This document shows, piece by piece, positions 49,901 through 61,241 of a stretch of DNA of 64,000 bases (position 1 is its first letter; every line of letters starts with the position of its first letter). The stretch is from Lingula anatina. Taxonomy: Eukaryota > Brachiopoda > Lingulata > Lingulida > Lingulidae. Where the stretch lies: positions 48,160 to 112,159 of the forward strand of contig NW_019773759.1 of the NCBI RefSeq assembly GCF_001039355.2, in the 5' to 3' direction. The translations under genes were made by a program, and so were the position numbers. Below the pieces are notes generated by a model, which saw only the letters and a list, made by a program, of their open reading frames with translations, was not told the DNA's origin and ran no database searches.

Positions 49901-52900
49901 GTTACAGGAAAAAAACATGCACTGACATCAATCACACATGTATTTGCTAGTGATAAATAACACATTAATTCAGCTAAATACCAACATCCTTTACAGAGTA
50001 TACAATAACCAGTGTTAAATTAGGATGTTTTCCAGTGAAAGATCACTGTGACCTTTTCTGGCATTATCAGGCTAATCTAGTGTTAATAATTATGGGATGC
50101 GATGGAAGGAGAGTGAGAAAGGGGAATTCTTACCTACACCTGTATTGGATAAACATTTTCTTGGATCAATGCATCATGGTTTTAATTCATCAAATGGCCA
50201 AAAGATGTTCAGTAAAAGCAAGAAAGTTGGCCATATTAGATCTCTGCTAGACCTAGGATATCTATAGGGAAAGGTTAGGGGTCACATATGCCACAAAAGC
50301 CCTTTCAAGCATGTATAATTGGTACTTTTCTAGTCTATTCAAAAATCAAATCACCCAGTTCAATTATAAAAGCTTCTTATGAAAAAAAATAACATATTCT
50401 ATAAGACAAAGATGACCATCTGCCCCAGCAGTAACTATATATATCATCAATGCATTTAACTTCAAATTAATACTTTCTTCACTGTTGTGAAAATGCAATG
50501 ATCAATTGATAAAATTCAATTTGGAATTAACACTCACTTGACCACAGTTCTGACCAGTTTGTGGACCTCTTCCAGAGGAGCTGTAGTCTTCAGGGGTCTC
50601 AGGAACTCTATAGCTTGGCAGGCTGACAGGAGTTCTATGGCCAATACTGTTGAAAATGGATACAGATTTGCTTCATGAAATACAGATTTCGATACAGATG
50701 TGCTTCATAAAAATTAGTATCATCAACACTGATTAAACACACAACTGCTTCATTTCTGAAACTTTTCCATTGCATCAGATGTGCCAAAGTTACTGCACAT
50801 CCCAACACACTGAACCTCTGCTCTACTATAATCAAGGAGTTATAACTGTTATAACTCCTTGCTATAATCACCATGTCAACCTTACACCCACAAATTATTC
50901 ACTCCAATCTCTTCTCATTCAAATGACCCAGTGTTTATACTATACCACAAGTTATATACTTGTACTATACCACATATAATTTACCCTGTATTGTACCACA
51001 CATACCTTATCCTATACTATACCACATGCAACTTATCCTATAGTATACCACATACCCTGTACTATACCAAACATAATTCACTCGATTCTATACCATAATA
51101 ACTTACCCTGTTCCACGTTCTCCACCACCATCAGTGCTTTCCTGGCAGACCAGCCCCCCATGCTGACATGGTCCTCTGTCCCAGCACTGGTTGACAGGGA
51201 ATCCACAGAGGAGGGGTGACACAGGGTCTTGTTCTCTGACACTGAAAAAAAATAAAAAAAAGGGTAATTGGTCATTTTGAAAGAGCAAAACTGAATCATT
51301 ATTTCAGTCAATTTGCATGATAGTAAATGATAATTTTGTGAATAGCAAAATCCTGCCTATGGCCACATTCAGAACCACTTGATCCACATATTAACTAGTC
51401 CACAGGTCAAATATGGCACCCCCTTGACAATGGATCTCGGCCTCCAACACATGCCATCAAAGTAGGTCCAGAGCAATTAAATCTCAGCATGCATTCAAGT
51501 GGGTGGCAATATATTTGGCCCACAAACTAGTTAGTCCTTGGATGAACTGTTTCTGAATGCACCCTATGCCAGTGTATGTGTACCTACCTAATGCTGCAGC
51601 AGTGCAGTGTGCTATCATGAACCCTGAGTTAAGACCACCACCACTGGTGAGGAATGGGGGAAGCTCACTTAATGCTGGAAAGGTTTGTGAAATAACCATC
51701 AATAAAGAACAAGTCACTATATATGTGTATAATCTACAATCAGCAGCTGTGGGGAATTTTCTCGATCTACTCGCAATATGCCATATTTTGTTGGCTTTCT
51801 GGCCATTTGCCTCTGAGGATGATGGAGTTAATGTTAATTTACATGTAGCTTCTGTCTGAAGTTGTGAGGTCAGCAGAGAAAAGCACCCCTCATCAAATTA
51901 TTCAGTGGTTATATCATAACAAATAGACTGGTTAAAACATTACCTAGGAAGTGTAAATACTGAAAATACTGCTTTAGTCATAATTATCTGTCCTACAGAA
52001 AAAATGCCTGTAATGCTTTCTTTATCTGTCATTAAAGCTGTGGTAATAGCAAATTTTAAAACTAATCTATTTTGTTTTTTAATCATCTTTTACCAGTGCC
52101 ATATTGAACTGATCAAAAATTGCACTGGAAAAAATGCAAGATTAATGTACATAATAAAGTGTAGTGGGACTTTTTAAGCAATAAATGATTAGTATTATTA
52201 TCATTATTAATGTTGCTTTAAGTGAAGTTTGCTTATACCTGGATTTACAAGTCTTTCGGTTCTCCTCTCACTCATGTTTGCAATTTCATGGATCCCAATG
52301 GCAAGATAATCAAGAGCCTATTGAAAAAGGAAGTAAAAAAGTTTTCTTTTTGTATTTCTACAATGGTTCATTTAACAGATATGACCATTTCATTCTTTAA
52401 ATCTGAAGTAGCTATCAGAACAGCAGCCAATCTGGTGCACTGTCCTGTAATTCACATTTTCAAAATCAACCACCATTTTTTGTCAATATTAGCTCAGATC
52501 TACCGAAAAGGTTTGAGGTGATTTTAGAGTAGAAGTGCATGTATGTATTTAATCAGCAAAGAGGGATTGGAGAATCTTGGGCAATGTGCTTGTGTAGTGC
52601 ATACCTTTGCAGGATATTCTCCATGGAAGTTCCCACCAGAAATGGATTCCCCACGATCAGGGAATATCATCTAGACATCTGGTTAAGAATTTCTCTTAAA
52701 AAATTTGAATTGAAAAAAATGTGTGCAAAATAAACATTATATTCCAAAGTGGCCATATACATTTTGACCCACATCATTAACATATTTAAAATGTGTACAG
52801 TTTGTATCCAGCTAATCAACATAAAAAAAAAGTTGGCAGTGGGGTGGGATGAAATAACCACCCTTTTGTCCAAAAAGGTATTTTTGAAACAAAATTTGAT

Positions 52901-55900
52901 CTACTAGTTCTATTTCTCTTCTAAAATTTGATTAAAGAGGGGGGTTAAAAGGTCAATTTTTCACTAAAAAACTCCCTTTGAAATTTTTTGACAGTCTTGA
53001 TGTGGCATTGAAGTTTGTGTTCATGCAAAGTATAAATACATAAAATCACCCAGATTTAAAACCTAGAACAATGGATACAGGATTGTCAGTAGCACTGTTC
53101 ATTTCCACAGTGAGAACTCCTTTTACAAAGTCTACAGTATCATGGACCACACCATGGACCTAGAAATAAGAATACTTCCATCAAATAGTGTTATGTGACA
53201 CATCTTGTCTTTTTTACTTTTTCTTTTCAAACTTTATGTAGCTGATATGCTTCCCCTAACACTCTCTTAATCTGCTTGTATTGAATATTGTTTGGTTAAA
53301 AATTGTGAAATGCAAACAATGCTTATATTAATAATTGAATATATATACCAGGTAAACTTTTTTTGGCAGAATTTTGTTATCTTTAACTTCATGTTCCTTT
53401 ACTATCACAATGTCTTTTAAAATACCAGAGTGAAGTGTCCAAAGCACTACTAGTACATCTTTCCCATCTCACAATCGATGTTTTGTTTTTTATAGCTTCA
53501 AAATTTAAAAGCTTTTTTTTTATTTACTTATTATGTTTCTTTTTTTAATTTCAAATCTTACCTGTGGAGTGCAGCGAAGTGTGTAAGCGTCCTGGACACG
53601 GTCACAAAACCTGTGACTCTCTGCAAGAAGATAAGTGAAAATCTTTAACAATTAAAAAATAAATGTTATACAACTGTAAACGCCATTGGAAATGGTTCCA
53701 TTGAGTGATATTTTTATGGAGACATTTAAAACAAAATAATACTTTATAAGGTTAAGTTTTAAATCTGAAGAAAAATTTAACATCATGAGGCTCTTGCCAA
53801 CTGGCACCATCACCCTGGGACAGACCTTGGGATAGTCCCTGTGACGGACCCTGTGAAGGTCTTTGGGACAGATCCCAGGATAGACCCAAAGATAAACCTT
53901 GGGAGAGACCTTAGGACTAAACCTGAGATAGACCTTGGGAAGGACTTTGGGATAGGCCTTGGGATAGACCCTGGGATAGACCCAGAGACAGACCTTGAGA
54001 CAGACCTTGGGATAGACCCTGGGGTAGACCAGTGCAGATCCAATGAATCCAAAGTGTACTTTTACCTGCTATCTCTGAGGGGTAGATAGTGGAATGGAGC
54101 AGAGAGCGCAGTCTTCTGGCCACCTGAATCTGGCCTTTGTGTGGACGCAGTTTATGGATGTCTGAAATAATTTTAATAGGCATTAATACAGAATTTAAAC
54201 TGTGTACTTTAATTTTTTTCAAATTTTTAAAAATGTACATTCTTTCATTTTTATCATTTTCGCTTCACTGTTTTCTTTGTAAGATTTACAATTATTTTCT
54301 GAACTTAAATATATGAAAAAGTTTCATATATTTAAGTTCAGAAAATAATTGAACTAACAGGCCCACAAATCTTTTTCAGGGTGCATGGCATAAAAATCTA
54401 TTGAAAAAATTTTAACACATTACCCATTCATTTTGTACTCATGTTATACCATATATGTATTGCTGTTCTCATCTTACCAGTATCAAATGCCTTGGTTGTT
54501 CCTTTCAGAACATCAATGGTCAAAGCAGCAATCACATCTCCCTGGCGAGCAGCTGTCCCAGCTCTCTCCACAGCTGGAGAGATAAAAATTGTGACACAAT
54601 CTCAACTAGCACAATGTTGAGTATCCTGCACATCTAAGCACATTTCTCAATTCACTACATATACAGCTCATTAAAATAAGCACAAATAACAATACAATTA
54701 CATTTAATTCATATGTAAGATGAAAGAAATAAAACTTATAAATGAATACTTAAAGTAGTGATAAAAATGGTTGTTAAGTATTTGCTACGTTCAGTAGCTC
54801 TATCTAAAAAAAAAAAAGATTAATTTTCATGTACACTAAAACTGTTTCATAAACAAACTAAATTTGAAATAAGAGTATTATGCAGTAGGCTTTAAAATGT
54901 TAATAAAAAACTATCATCAGCATCCACTTTAAGTGGCACAGGGAAAATGCCCTAGAGGCACCTTAAGTTATATTACCACTATAATTTGTTGTGGAACTGT
55001 GTATTTCTCATAAAAAATTTTAATGTACACCATACCTTCTATGCCAAGGGCAGTAATAAGTTGGGTACCATTGATGGCAGCTAGACCCTGGAATTTTCAA
55101 ACAAATAATTTCATTTTTCTCATGCAACATTCAACAAATTGATTCCTCACCAAGAAAATCCGGGGGTAAATAAATCTAGGCCCATGGGCAAATACATGAC
55201 ACATGCCTAAATGGCAATGGGTGTACATTTTAGCTCATGCATGATTCCCAAATGACACCCAAGTCAACATACACATATTATTCAGTGACAAAACAATGAA
55301 TGTAAGTCCATCTATCCCATTGAATGTCATGCCCTATTACTCAGTATTTTCATTACACCGTTGATAAACAAATACGGTTAATCAAGCCTCACCTCCTTTG
55401 CTCCAAATTCTACAGGTTTCAGTCCATGAGATTCTAAAATCTGCAATGGGAAAAAATTTTATGTTCCAGTAATCATGAAAACAATAATGCCAATTAATTT
55501 ATATTGTTGAGTACATAAAATATTTTTTCAACACTAGGTACAATGCACTCAAAAAAGGTTTACTGCTCCATTATACTATACAGTCATGTTGTGCCCAACA
55601 GATTATATTTTATTTGTGTGAGGTCTTTTGTTCAGAGGAGGCAATTAAGCCTATTTTTTTTTAAGATTTGCAAACCTTCCACATTTTGATTCTAATGTAT
55701 CAATTTCTAACATTAAGTGTATCAACAAAAAAAATGTCCAAATATTTTTTTTTTCAAATCAAAGCATGCTGAATTAATTAAGCTATAAATTAAAGCATGC
55801 CGAATAAGTTAAACGTTTAACACTGTTATAAAAATTTGAAGGTAAAATGGTGTCAGAATTCTACCAAAATTTTTAAAAAATCATATTTGAATTACTTGCC

Positions 55901-56334
55901 ATTTTAGCATATGGCAAGTACTCAATCTTTTCATTGGGGGGGAATAGTGAATTTTACAGACAGGGTAATTTTATAAGACATGACTTCTTTAAATTAGAAC
56001 ATTCCTATTGAGTGGTAGCAAGAAAATTAAAAGCAGGCCATTGCACAGTTATACAGAATATAAATTTTGTGATGATAAAATTATGTATCTGAAAGTTTGA
56101 TAGTTTTTGCCCATTGAAAAGTTCGAGTACATGTAATTACCATATATCAACTTACATATTTTGCCTCTCCCCATCCACTCTCTGGGCTCCACATCTTACC
56201 CTCCCCCATGAGCCCCAGAGCCAGATGAGACAGGGGGGCGAGATCACCACTGGCGCCCACGGTACCCTTCTCTGGCACCCAGGGCAGACAGGACGCTAAA
56301 GAGAACAAAGTAAAATGACATCAACTGCATTGCC

Positions 56335-56409
<75 letters not shown>

Positions 56410-59400
56410 CGTCCTTACAAAACTTAAGATTTTTTCCAGAAAACAATTTTTAATTTTTTCTTGCTTTTTAAAAAAGTAATAAAGAACTTAATGAAAAAGA
56501 GACAATTCAAAGAAATTAAGATTATTCCTGGATGTGTCAGTACTCATAATATCTTGTACAATTATTAATGCACAATAGACAACATGTACACTGCATATTA
56601 TCCTACCATTGAATGCATCTATGAAGTGACCCATGCTTTTCCTTGACATGCCACTGTGGCCCTTTGCCATGACGTTAATTCTTAAGGCCAGCAACATGCG
56701 TGTGCGCTCAGGCGAAAGAGGTGGACCAACACCAGCTGCATGTGAACGAATCAAGTTTTTCTGCAACTCCCTGACAATAAAAAATTAGACAATTATGTCT
56801 GTACATATGTTAATTACACCTCTAAGAAAACATATGGTTAACAACTTAAAAATAATGAAAAGTACACATTCATCCACATTATATGTATCAAACAAGACTT
56901 AAGTAAAATAGCGGATTTTATTTTTAATTTACCAATTCAAACATGGAAGAATATTATGGAAAATATGTATAATGATGACTCAGCAATAACTGCCCATTAA
57001 TTACAAAATCTGACTTTTCTTTACCATCTAATCGCAATGTCAGAGTCTAGACTTAATAAACAAGTAACTTCCAATGTGATATGACCCCAAAAATCTAATC
57101 ACTTTTCACTCAGATGAATTGAAATAAATTTCAAGGTTATAAATTTGATAAAAAGTTTTTAGGAAATAGACCAGACATGGTCATAGTTAAGAATTTAATG
57201 TGTACATTTTCAATACCTAATCTCTTTTAAACCAATCAAAGTAAATAACTTGAACAAATTGTCTTTATAAGTATCATAACTGAAAACCAACTTACAGCAG
57301 CTTTTCTTGTTCAATAACAACCCTTGCAAACTTGCCAAAGCCAGTAGTGACTCCATACACAGCTGGAAAGTAAGAATAATCATGTCACACTTTATTCAAC
57401 TTGGAAAATGGCATGTTAAAAAAGGAAGAAGAATCAATAAAAAAAGTCTAATGGAGAAAAACGTTCATTTGTAAACTATCAATCAAGATGGTTTCCATCA
57501 ACATTTTCAGAAACCATTTCACTATTACTGTTAATATATATGTACATATTAAAATGAATGAGCTTATACTCATTACACAGGATATAAGAATTTAAATTAC
57601 TTTTATTTTCTTTCACCATGCAATCAAGCAGGGCTCTTGCCTTGTCCACCTTTTCCCAACTTTCTGTAGTTACCTGGGCAATGAAAAAATACCCCAGTGA
57701 TTTTAACATACAAATATAACACTGATGAACACGTATTATTTGATTTTTTAGATATACTAGTAAAGTCATGACATCATTTGGAATAATCATTGAGCATCAC
57801 AACATGAACTTTCATTTGCGCCAGAGACCAGTTTTCATTTATCTACTGTAGGACAATACTGTAGTTTGAAAATGTTTTCTACCTTTATTTTGTACTCCCC
57901 CTTCCCTAGCCTCATGAGGTCATCAGCTGTGAGGCTACTGCCATCCAAGTGAATGTACTTCAATTTTTGAAAAACAAAATGTAATAATCAATAAATACAT
58001 ACTGGGTAATGAACATTACAGATTTCTGTTTGGTGAATGTTGGAATGAGTAAGCACTCATACAAAAATGAATGAATAACTACAATCAATGAATACATTAG
58101 GTAAATAAACCTAAAGACTGACAAATAAAGGAAAGTACACTGTACCTGTGAAATAAATTCATAATTGGACGAGAAATTGACTAAACATGGGAGAAAAGAA
58201 CAGATTTCAAGAAATAAAAGCTAAAAAAACAACAGATTCATGGCACAGATCTTCAGCTCTCTTTATACCAGCATCAATGAACAATGTCAATGAACTTCTG
58301 TGTACTGAGCACAACTACCGGTACAGCCTACCCAAACCATTCGGACACATTGTGTATTTTCGCGTATTTTCAAGTCAGGCTGGGTCAGATCAGGTCAGAT
58401 AAGAGGTGCAGTGTTTACTACAGTATAGGCAAGCATAGAAAAAATCAATTAAAAATTTGATGTAAGTTATTGGGTTCAGATTACATGAATTTCTTTAAGT
58501 CTCTTCATAAAATATGTGACTGTATAAAATCGCTACCCTGGTTTAAAAGTTGCACTTTTGGAAGTAAGTTTTGCTGTTTTTCTCTGATCTGACAGATCTA
58601 GAGATTTTGCAGAATGCAGCATTTAATAATTCTAATAAATAGAACAAAACACAATTATGATATACGTACTCAAAATCTGGTAAAATTGACTAATTCTTGT
58701 TAAATGGATTGGCTTGTTGCTAAAAAGGTGAAGGCAGGGTGACCAAAGAAAAACAGCAGTCTGAGGTAAGGGACCCAGACATTAAATGACCTTAAAATGC
58801 TGTCAATTGATTGGCTGATAAGTAGGTTAAGCTGGTTCTGTACTTAAACGTGCAAACAATACTTCCTTTTCAATACCATTTTCGTGTATTCTTAGGTTAA
58901 GATACACAAAAATTTGGAAATTTTAAAAGTCCACGGTGGTTTACTAAATTTTAAAATACTAAATTCTTGCTCAATGCTTCTTTTAGAAGGGTATGCATGC
59001 ACAGTTATCACTTTCAAATTAAAACACATAGGGGAATATGTTCAGTTAGACATAAAGAAATGTCACTTTTCTGTAACATTTTCACTGTTTTTTTTAAACT
59101 AATTTTTTGAAAATTAAATAAAACTTTAAAAGACATGATTGTTAGTTTATTACATTCATGCTAAATGAACTCACCTCATTGGGTAGAATATATGAGCCTG
59201 GACTTGGATAAAATGTCAAGGAGTTCTTAATGAAAAAAAGTCATAACAACATTGCTGTGCATCTTAGTTTGACAGACCTGGTTAACAGCCAAGTTTTGAT
59301 CAAAAACAAAAAAAAAAATTGCCGTAAGCAAACTTATATTTCTTGGAAGTAGGGAATTTTCCATTTCTAAAAATAGGATTTCACTTATTAACTCCACTGA

Positions 59401-60862
59401 TGAAGTGTTTAGAAAACAAGCAGAAAACATACCGGTAAGCAATACAATTTTTTATTTCTTTTAAAAAATGAAATGAAGCCTTTCTGCAAGAAAAAAATTA
59501 TTATAGACAATTTCAATATGATACTTCTGGCCCCATAGCCAGCAATTTCAAAAGTAGACCTTTTGGCATGCAATCTTCGTTAACCTAGATAAATTTTACC
59601 CAGCAGGAACCTTCTCCCAGCAAAAAAGGGAGTTCTTTTAAAACAAAAAGGATACACTTGCTCTGGTATATAGGTTACTTCCACTGGGCCTGTGATTGGG
59701 CTGGAGACATCGCTTTCCAATACTGAAAATAATTAAAAAGATACTTGTTACAGAGGAAACTGCATGACACTTCATGTCAATATTCTTGGAGAAAATTAGG
59801 TTAAAATGCAATCAAAACCAAATCAGATGACATTCTTGCTTGGGGGAGTAGTAATTGTCTTTGGATAGATAGTACATGCACCCTGCACATGCAAGCTTGT
59901 GTGTATGAGTGTGCGTATTGTGAAACCATTAATCTGCCTTTAGGATGTCAGTGGAGGGGGGGGGGGGTGCTTATAGAAAGAGTTTCCAGTAAACTTTTAA
60001 ATTCTGATTGGCCTTGCAGCTAAGAGATGGTCAAATTTACAAAAACTGTAGACTAACATTGGCAGTGCATGTGGGCACAGTCTGCCGTGTGGCGGCAGTT
60101 CACTGCTCTATGAAAGGCCTCTAGGCCTATATCAAACAATATTGCGTGGATAAGTACAATTGAATACCTGAAGCATACAAATCAGTCTAGTCTGGGCCAG
60201 TCTGAACCGACCTTATAAAACGTAATATGTTTTCAAGCTTTGTGTAACTGCAAGCGCAAGGCATTGTTCCGTGCTGCCTTAGCACTTTGTATTCAATACA
60301 ACTATTATTTAACCGTCAAATTTTCATCGTGCACATGTTTACAACTATATTTTTCTATTCACTTCCCAGACTTCATCTTTCCGGTCAACTTATCGTAGAC
60401 TTTCATCTATACTCACGAAGAGATTATTCTAAATCAGTAAAACAATTAATCCAAAACTTTCTCTCATTTTGTATTGTTTGGTGATTGAATACCCACGTGT
60501 TGTTGGTACATGCATACTGTATGTTATCGTGTTGTGAAAACTACTACTACTACATGTATCTTTATTAAAATGTAAAACATGTATCAAAAGACTCCAAACT
60601 TACCAACTGAAACAAACTCGTTGTCATCAAGCACGGATTTAATTAGGTCAGCAGGATCGAGAATGGCCCCTCCTTGCGTTTTACGAACTTCAAATACTTT
60701 TTCAATCTCGGTCACATTTTTGTTGGAATCATGCTCAACTGTGCCGCTTTTGTTTCTCGTGTATCGACGGAGTGCCTCTTCACCTAGCCAACCTATAGTT
60801 TCATTCCCCCTGCTGCATGGAACTGCAAACCACTCGCCCCTTACTCGCACTGAAAGCTTCAT
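46952..60862 (-). CDS. HAL: Histidine ammonia-lyase (21 exons, 667 aa)
   Basis: Deaminates L-histidine to trans-urocanate and ammonia, the first step of cytosolic histidine catabolism; acts as a homotetramer. Exons: 60862-60604, 59722-59658, 59225-59175, 57957-57883, 57673-57601, 57362-57296, 56770-56607, 56295-56156, 55440-55393, 55087-55036, 54573-54478, 54161-54066, 53620-53562, 53159-53079, 52670-52605, 52317-52239, 51674-51588, 51241-51107, 50646-50538, 49150-49081, 47083-46952. All phases join with no stop. The N-terminal region starts [12 protein letters not shown] as in vertebrate HAL. The active-site loop [12 protein letters not shown] is in exon 6. The MIO-forming triad A266-S267-G268 lies in [17 protein letters not shown] in exon 8. 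NSATDNP is at 436-442, then [11 protein letters not shown] and [17 protein letters not shown]. Length is close to human HAL (657). The C-terminus ends in a basic [13 protein letters not shown] 60862 is preferred by homology; an in-frame ATG at 60937 would add 25 residues. Confidence 0.97.
47497..47990. mobile_element. Foldback MITE, copy 3 (compound, two hairpins)
   Basis: Lies in the last intron of HAL. The first hairpin unit spans about 47517-47690. The second (about 47775-47965) has TCTGTCACGCCTACTGAAGC and its inverted partner GCTTCAGTAGGTGTGCCAGA around a short AT centre. 47643-47779 is identical to 41003-41139 of copy 2. The outer ends (CCAGAGATTAGATCGATC and GATTGATCTAGGAATCATTG) are again roughly inverted. 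Confidence 0.8.
49253..49306. repeat. Poly(T) followed by GT- and G-rich tract
   Basis: About 19 T, then GTGTGT and a run of ten G, in HAL intron 19. Low complexity. Confidence 0.9.
50833..50861. repeat. Perfect 13-bp inverted repeat
   Basis: CAAGGAGTTATAA, spacer CTG, then TTATAACTCCTTG. It lies in HAL intron 18. Confidence 0.95.
53815..54032. repeat. Degenerate 12-bp minisatellite in HAL intron 12
   Basis: About 18 copies of a 12-mer close to CTTGGGATAGAC. Because the period is a multiple of three, frames stay open on both strands and yield low-complexity peptides (for example [14 protein letters not shown]). It starts 34 bp from exon 12 (ending at 54066) and is intronic, so these frames are not genes. 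Confidence 0.92.
54289..54351. repeat. Perfect 30-bp hairpin with 3-nt loop
   Basis: Left arm 54289-54318, loop AAG, right arm 54322-54351, with no mismatch. The arms contain TTCTGAACTTAAATATATGA. It lies in HAL intron 11, between exons 12 (54066-54161) and 11 (54478-54573). Confidence 0.97.
56336..56407. repeat. (GA)n microsatellite
   Basis: About 72 bp of uninterrupted GA in HAL intron 7, 41 bp from exon 8 on the acceptor side. On the gene strand it reads (TC)n and could act as an extended polypyrimidine tract. Confidence 0.97.
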
Positions 60863-61241
60863 TCTCTCTTCTTGTGTTCTTGTTTTCTGTGTGTTGGGAA
60901 ACTGCGCTTTTATTTTGAGCCCGTCAACACTCCCCAAGCCACGTGCTTATTTATGTTGTCGCGAAAGCGGCGTCACAATAGGCCAATCAGAAGCCCGAAT
61001 TTCAGACACACCTTTTCTGCGTGTGTCTAATGCTGAGCACGGTATGTCGGTATGTAAAAACTTTCTTATTTATGAAATTATTCTAAAGCAAATACACCAA
61101 TTCCTCGTCTTTCGACAGTAAAAAACGTAAAGAAGTTATCTAGTTCAAAGTATTGATGATTAGTTTTGCATTTCGTGTGAATTATCATTCTTGCTTTTCT
61201 ATACATCCAGAGGCACATCCGCTTTGAAGCTATCAGAGAGC
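60863..61241. promoter_or_regulatory. Shared head-to-head promoter of HAL and the TOM6-like gene
   Basis: 379 bp separate the two start codons. The stretch near HAL is GC-richer and has a CACGTG E-box (60940-60945), an AT-rich TATTTATG element just after it, and a CCAAT box (GGCCAATCAG, 60981-60990). This is consistent with a bidirectional promoter; transcription starts are not visible. Confidence 0.55.

Noticed and set aside
53810-54240. Open frames on both strands with Ser/Pro/Gly or Asp/Gly repeats
   Set aside because: They are translations of the intronic 12-bp minisatellite, whose period keeps all frames open.
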